Assembly: GCA_903883985.1 (NCBI GenBank)
Contig: CAISDD010000521.1
Span: 1-10,233, forward strand
Reading direction: 5' to 3'
Length of the DNA: 10,233 bases
From: an uncultured Pseudomonadota bacterium
GTDB taxonomy: Bacteria; Pseudomonadota; Gammaproteobacteria; Burkholderiales; Thiobacillaceae
Part shown: one piece after another, positions 7,333-10,233 of the stretch
Layout of the letters: each line of letters opens with the position of its first letter
How positions within the stretch are numbered: position 1 is the first letter of the stretch
Notes under the pieces: model-generated
Database searches by the model: none
What the model saw: the letters and a program-made list of their open reading frames with translations, nothing else
Told to the model about the DNA's origin: nothing
Program-made: the position numbers and the translations under genes

Positions 7333-8204
7333 CCTCAAACCCGGATACCCTGCGCAACACGGTCGCGCAGAATCTCCATAGCCTTAAGACATTTCCAAAA
7401 ATCGTCCTCGATATTCTCGACGTGCTCGATGATGAAGATGCCAATGCCCACCTTCTGGTGGATCTCCTGCACCGCGATCCGGTGCTGTCGGGCAAACTGC
7501 TGGGTATGGCCAACACACTCGGTGGCAAACCACCCGGTGAGCGCCCCATTACGGACGTGATGACTTCGGTCAGCATGCTGGGTTTTTCGCGTATCCGCTC
7601 GCTGGTCTCTACCTTGTCCCTGCGTGAGGCCTTCAGCCCCGTCATGCCGACTCTGATGGCGAACCAATTCTGGGAACATAGTGTGGACGTGGCAACGGCC
7701 GCCAAAGTCATCGCCGAACACTGCGGCCTGAAATCGGATCTATCTTATGTGGCAGGCTTGATTCACGATATCGGCATCTTGTGGATCGCCATCAATTACC
7801 CCGCAGAATATGTACACATGTGTGCCCCCGAGGACGATACGACACACAATGTCATCGAGTCGGAACGGCAGTGGATAGGAACCGACCACGCCGAGGTTGG
7901 TGCGATCCTGTGTGAACTCTGGGGTCTACCCGACGAAATCCGCCAGTCGGTGGCAGGCCACCACAACCCGGACCAGATGCCGCCTTGCAAGTACGTCATG
8001 AATGTGCATCTTGCGGAGGTAGCGTGCAACGCGCTGAATCTGGGACAACGTCCGCGTAATGGGGTCTCGTACTTTTCCGAACAGACCTTGCCCCTGCTAG
8101 GGCTGGACTGGAAGCAGATTCCAGATTTGTTGGGCGAGATCGATGCCCGAGCCCGCTTCATGCGCACCTTCGCCGGGGTGTCGTCCGGCCGGACTAACCG
8201 GTAG
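7329..8204 (+). CDS. HDOD domain protein
   Basis: This 291-residue cytoplasmic protein is built almost wholly from an HDOD domain (about residues 10-240), a relative of the HD phosphohydrolase fold usually used for regulation or protein binding in bacterial signalling. Family hallmarks visible are an N-terminal helical part with LLHRDPVLSGKLLGMAN (46-62), SMLGFSRIRSLV (82-93), AGLIHDIG with H146-D147, a GTDHAEVGAILCELWGLP segment with H187 (184-201), and H211-H212. These histidines resemble HD-type metal ligands, so weak metal binding is possible, but HDOD proteins are mostly regarded as non-catalytic. No attached CheC, EAL, GGDEF or kinase domain is present. The start overlaps the preceding stop by 4 nt, tying the two proteins together. 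HDOD proteins often sit among two-component and cyclic-di-GMP genes, consistent with this neighbourhood, but no direct link to the kinase can be read. Confidence 0.95.
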   Translation: MTSNPDTLRNTVAQNLHSLKTFPKIVLDILDVLDDEDANAHLLVDLLHRDPVLSGKLLGMANTLGGKPPGERPITDVMTSVSMLGFSRIRSLVSTLSLREAFSPVMPTLMANQFWEHSVDVATAAKVIAEHCGLKSDLSYVAGLIHDIGILWIAINYPAEYVHMCAPEDDTTHNVIESERQWIGTDHAEVGAILCELWGLPDEIRQSVAGHHNPDQMPPCKYVMNVHLAEVACNALNLGQRPRNGVSYFSEQTLPLLGLDWKQIPDLLGEIDARARFMRTFAGVSSGRTNR

Positions 8205-8259
8205 AGAAAGCGCGTTGCCCGGCATTCTGGGCCGGTTTGCCGCAGCTATCGTGTCGCCG

Positions 8260-8298
8260 CCTTGACGTCTGCGGGCAGTACCGCGCACACCGTCAAGG
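8260..8298. repeat. Inverted repeat downstream of HDOD gene
   Basis: CCTTGACG at 8260-8267 pairs perfectly with CGTCAAGG at 8291-8298, with a 23-nt loop that contains further GC-rich pairing potential. It starts 55 nt after the HDOD stop codon. It could form the stem of a transcript end but has no T-tract, so I call it only a repeat. Confidence 0.45.
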
Positions 8299-8301
8299 AT
8301 A

Positions 8302-8340
8302 TTGCCCGCGAGGTAACGGTGGATTCGCGGGCAAGCCCGC
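8302..8340. repeat. REP-like palindrome (GCGGGCAAGCCCGC)
   Basis: GCGGGC-AA-GCCCGC at 8327-8340, followed by TCCTAC, matches the style of REP elements known from Pseudomonas and other gammaproteobacteria. TTGCCCGCG at 8302-8310 is also the exact complement of CGCGGGCAA at 8326-8334, so two alternative hairpins compete. No RAYT transposase is present in the window. Confidence 0.7.
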
Positions 8341-8410
8341 TCCTACGGCACTGCCAACAGCGGAATATCGGATAAACAAAATGGTTGCGTGTGATTACCT
8401 AGGAGCCAAT

Positions 8411-8604
8411 GGTGGATGCGCTAAGTAAGGCTGCGAAACCAATTTGGCTTACCACCAAGTTCCCTCACCCTGCCCTCTCCCGGAGGGAGAGGGTTCTACA
8501 CCCTTCCCCCTCCGGGGGAAGGGCCGGGGATAAGGGTATGCGCCGGCAGCTTAATGAAGGCAAAATGAGTTACGCGACATTACTTATCGCTTATCCACCC
8601 TACG
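8411..8604. repeat. Palindromic repeat interrupted by a MITE
   Basis: The left part GGTGGATGCGC-TA (8411-8423) and the right part TA-TCGCTTATCCACCCTACG (8585-8604) together reproduce the continuous sequence at 56-86 without a mismatch, except that the central TA is present twice. Bases 8424-8584 are therefore an insertion. The window thus contains both a filled site and an equivalent unfilled one. Confidence 0.88.
8424..8584 (+). mobile_element. MITE-like element, copy 1 (161 bp, TA-flanked)
   Basis: This non-coding element is bounded by TA on both sides. Its ends are imperfect inverted repeats: AGTAAGGCTGCGAAACC at the left and, read from the other strand, AGTAATGTCGCGTAACTC at the right. 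Inside are two tandem perfect hairpins, CCCTCTCCC-GGA-GGGAGAGGG (8473-8493) and CCCTTCCCCC-TCC-GGGGGAAGGG (8501-8523). By hand alignment it differs from copy 2 (9999-10154) at about 19 positions plus one 5-nt gap. It is far too short to encode a transposase, so it must have been moved in trans. The TA target suggests an IS630/Tc1-mariner-type enzyme (inference). Confidence 0.85.
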
Positions 8605-8755
8605 CAGCTGATTTAGTTGGATTTATTCATGGATGCTACTCTGTCGGCGGGCCAGTTGGCTTTGATGGGATGCCAAATCAGTTCCGCTGGTACACTTATG
8701 CGGTTTTTTTCTCGATGCGCTGTGCCAACGCTTCATTGCATGTAAACAGCGCCTT
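8605..8755. other. Remnant region after the truncated PAS gene
   Basis: Between the split palindrome and the PAS gene stop lie 151 bases without an intact gene. On the - strand, the 19 codons right after the PAS stop (8755 down to 8699) still read KALFTCNEALAQRIEKKTA, then TAA at 8698-8696. That is a typical post-PAS coiled-coil linker. Bases 8605-8695 show nothing recognisable. The stretch is best read as eroded 3' sequence of the sensor gene. Confidence 0.6.
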
Positions 8756-9601
8756 TTACCGCTGCTTGCGCTCCGTGAGGTCGCGAACGACAACCTGGAG
8801 CATCGGCTTACCACACAGCGACAAGGCAATGAGTATCACTTCTGAGGGAAAACACTTGCCGGTATCGGCACGCCGGTATTCCCAATCGAAGCGCAGGCTG
8901 CCATTTTTTTTTGCTGTGGCAATCCGCTGCCTGGCCAGTATCCGGGAATTTGTTCCACACGGTTGCGTTAGCGGCGATAAATCGGAGAGATGCTTCGAGC
9001 ATAACTCTGCCAGCGTCGCGCAACCGAAGATCACCAGAGCTGCCGGGTTGCAGTCGCCAAATCCTTTCTCATCCAGTAGCATCACCGCGTCTGTGGTCGA
9101 ATTAAACAGCGCGCTGAATGTTCTCTCGGATTGGCGCAGTGATATTTCCACCTGTTTGCGCTGGGTGATATCCCGCAAGGAGGAGCGGTGACCAATGGAT
9201 ACGCCGTCGGCGCCATTAACCTCTTGCAGGTAAATCTCCATCCAGCGCACCGCGCCGTCCTTGCGCAAGATGCGGCATTCCAGCATCCGATTGCCGGCTC
9301 CGGCTAACGATACGGCAAAATGACGGGCTGCCTCTGGCCTATCCTCCGGAAAAACAATCCCGATCGGAAAATCCGTCATGGCGTAACACTCTTCCGGAGT
9401 ATAGCCACTATAGCGTTCCACCCCGGAGTTGACCCACAGTAGCTTGCCGTCTGGGTCGATGAAATTTTCCCAATTGTATGTGTTATTTGCAATGACGTAA
9501 AGGTTCCCTTTATCCGGATAGAGCACATTTTTGTCGTACTTATGTACGAACATATTATTTAGGGTCATGTCGATATCGCTCCCAGGTCCCGTTCTATTCA
9601 C
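8756..9601 (-). CDS. Two-PAS sensor protein, probably truncated remnant of a longer sensor
   Basis: The frame encodes 281 residues with two PAS domains: about 42-150 (GYTPEEC, FPEDRPEA, RILRKDGAVRWME, SSLRDITQRKQ) and about 158-281 (DAVMLLDEKG, FDWEYRRADTGKCFPSEV, VVRDLTERKQR). It stops right after the second PAS, with no kinase, GGDEF, phosphatase or other output domain. After the TAA the same frame continues as coiled-coil-like sequence, so the output half was probably lost and this may be a pseudogene. A run of nine A residues encodes part of the second PAS (complement of 8904-8912) and is a slippage-prone spot. The GTG start at 9601 overlaps the STAS stop as GTGA; an ATG at 9568 behind GGGAG (10-nt spacing) is an equally credible start and would shorten it by 11 residues. 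PAS domains could still bind a ligand or partner, perhaps the co-encoded STAS protein (inference). Confidence 0.82.
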   Translation of the reverse strand: MNRTGPGSDIDMTLNNMFVHKYDKNVLYPDKGNLYVIANNTYNWENFIDPDGKLLWVNSGVERYSGYTPEECYAMTDFPIGIVFPEDRPEAARHFAVSLAGAGNRMLECRILRKDGAVRWMEIYLQEVNGADGVSIGHRSSLRDITQRKQVEISLRQSERTFSALFNSTTDAVMLLDEKGFGDCNPAALVIFGCATLAELCSKHLSDLSPLTQPCGTNSRILARQRIATAKKNGSLRFDWEYRRADTGKCFPSEVILIALSLCGKPMLQVVVRDLTERKQR

Positions 9602-9978
9602 ACACCATGAATCGAAAAAATCCGGTGAAAATTGGCAACCTTCAGGATGTCCATCACCATTTCATGGCAATTGATGATGCTGACTATTTGCGACTTCTTT
9701 TCAGCATTATTACGCAGCAGCAGCAGGACACCGAGTGCGGTACTGTCGATAAAATGCACATCGTCGAAATCCACTTCAATGATTTTTATCTGATCGGACG
9801 CAAGCAAATCGGCGCAGGCTTTTCGGAAGCTGCCTTGCGAGCCGAAGTCAAAGGTTTGCGGAGCCTTGATTGAGGCCTTGTCATGGTCGATCCGGCTGTC
9901 TGATTTCATGATGTCATCCTTGCTGTTGGCTGTCTGAGGAGTTACTTTGGTTGGGTCGGTGGAATAAGGCGAATTCAT
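9598..9978 (-). CDS. STAS domain protein (anti-sigma factor antagonist type)
   Basis: This 126-residue cytoplasmic protein has a polar, probably disordered N-terminus (1-36) and one STAS domain (about 37-124). The motif DDVHFIDSTALGVLLLL (72-88) carries S79 in the DST-ALG context, the serine that partner kinases phosphorylate in SpoIIAA/RsbV-type proteins. Such proteins work in partner switching: unphosphorylated, they bind an anti-sigma factor or other regulator. No matching RsbW-like kinase or PP2C phosphatase is in view. ATG at 9978 is chosen because AAGGAG (complement of 9984-9989) lies 5 nt upstream. An internal ATG at residue 24 with AAGGA in front is possible, and a TTG further upstream would start inside the MITE and is rejected. 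It overlaps the PAS gene by 4 nt. The second MITE copy begins only 9 bp before its ribosome-binding site. Base composition appears more AT-rich than the upstream phosphorelay. Confidence 0.92.
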   Translation of the reverse strand: MNSPYSTDPTKVTPQTANSKDDIMKSDSRIDHDKASIKAPQTFDFGSQGSFRKACADLLASDQIKIIEVDFDDVHFIDSTALGVLLLLRNNAEKKSQIVSIINCHEMVMDILKVANFHRIFSIHGV

Positions 9979-9998
9979 GACGTCTCCTTGATGAAATA

Positions 9999-10154
9999 AG
10001 TAACCTGTCGAAACCAATTAGGCTTACCACCGGTCTCCCTCACCCTGCCCTCTCCCGAAGGGAGAGGGTTCCACCCCCTTCCCCCTCCGGGGGAAGGGCC
10101 GGGGATGAGGGCCTGCGCCGGCAGTTTAATGAAGGCAAGTTACGCGACATTTCT
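9999..10154 (+). mobile_element. MITE-like element, copy 2 (156 bp, TA-flanked)
   Basis: This is a second copy of the element at 8424-8584, in the same orientation and also bounded by TA (9997-9998 and 10155-10156). The left end reads AGTAACCTGTCGAAACC; the right end, read from the other strand, is AGAAATGTCGCGTAACTT. Both internal hairpins are kept at 10048-10068 and 10076-10098. It lies in the 5' untranslated region of the STAS gene and separates that gene from the upstream one, so it could block, attenuate or provide transcription. Confidence 0.85.
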
Positions 10155-10174
10155 TATTGAAGTCAATCGGGGAT

Positions 10175-10233
10175 TCAGAACAACTCAACCTGGGGAACGC
10201 CGAAGAATGGCTTGGTCCCGCCCTGAACGCCGC
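10175..10233 (-). CDS. Possible 3' end of an unidentified gene (partial)
   Basis: On the - strand, the last 18 codons before a TGA at 10177-10175 read GVQGGTKPFFGVPQVELF, which looks like a plausible protein C-terminus. The gene would enter from beyond the window edge. Removing the MITE would place this stop about 38 nt upstream of the STAS start, a typical operon spacing, which adds some support. Another frame on the same strand is also open across this short stretch, and the family is not recognised, so the call is weak. Confidence 0.3.
   Translation of the reverse strand, partial: GVQGGTKPFFGVPQVELF

Noticed and set aside
8473..8523. A tandem rho-independent terminator for the HDOD operon
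   Set aside because: The two strong hairpins have no T-tracts and recur identically in the other MITE copy, so they belong to the mobile element. They might still terminate transcription incidentally.
8409..9191. A 260-codon open frame on the + strand
   Set aside because: It runs through the MITE and antisense to the PAS gene, has no ribosome-binding site and shows no domain. The PAS domains on the opposite strand explain the region.
8473..10098. A CRISPR array made of the CCCTCTCCC-type repeats
   Set aside because: There are only two copies, 1.4 kb apart, with long conserved flanks and TA borders; there is no regular spacer pattern.

Overview
The window looks like a signalling-rich accessory stretch of a proteobacterial chromosome, most likely a beta- or gammaproteobacterium. 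This rests on moderately high GC, Shine-Dalgarno-led genes, the protein families present, and dispersed palindromes of types often seen in those groups. No rRNA, tRNA, CRISPR array or complete insertion sequence was seen.

Region 1 (1-560) is a repeat-rich non-coding lead-in with three palindromes, followed by an AT-rich stretch holding a possible promoter. Region 2 (561-6829) is a compact three-gene phosphorelay on the + strand: a response regulator with an unnamed C-terminal output region, a 1238-residue membrane hybrid histidine kinase (7TM-PAS-GAF-HisKA-HATPase-REC-REC-HPt), and a second response regulator paralogous to the first. The kinase carries a complete internal His-Asp-His route, and the two flanking regulators are natural receivers for its HPt domain. 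Neither has a recognisable DNA-binding, GGDEF, EAL or HD-GYP output.

Region 3 (7003-8204) is a translationally coupled pair: a small protein resembling the N-terminal module of HD-GYP-type proteins, and an HDOD protein. Region 4 (8205-8755) is non-coding and contains REP-like palindromes plus a 161-bp miniature inverted-repeat element (MITE). Region 5 (8756-9978, - strand) encodes a STAS-domain protein followed by a two-PAS protein. The PAS protein stops just where a coiled coil would normally lead into an output domain; beyond the stop the frame still reads as coiled-coil sequence, so this looks like a decaying sensor gene. Region 6 (9999-10233) holds a second MITE copy just upstream of the STAS ribosome-binding site and the probable 3' end of another - strand gene.

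The two strongest observations are these. (i) A MITE family is caught in the act: copy 1 splits a palindromic repeat whose unsplit version lies at positions 56-86, and each copy is flanked by a TA dinucleotide on both sides, as expected for an IS630/Tc1-mariner-type TA target duplication. (ii) A hybrid kinase is bracketed by two divergent paralogous response regulators with a shared, apparently unnamed output region.
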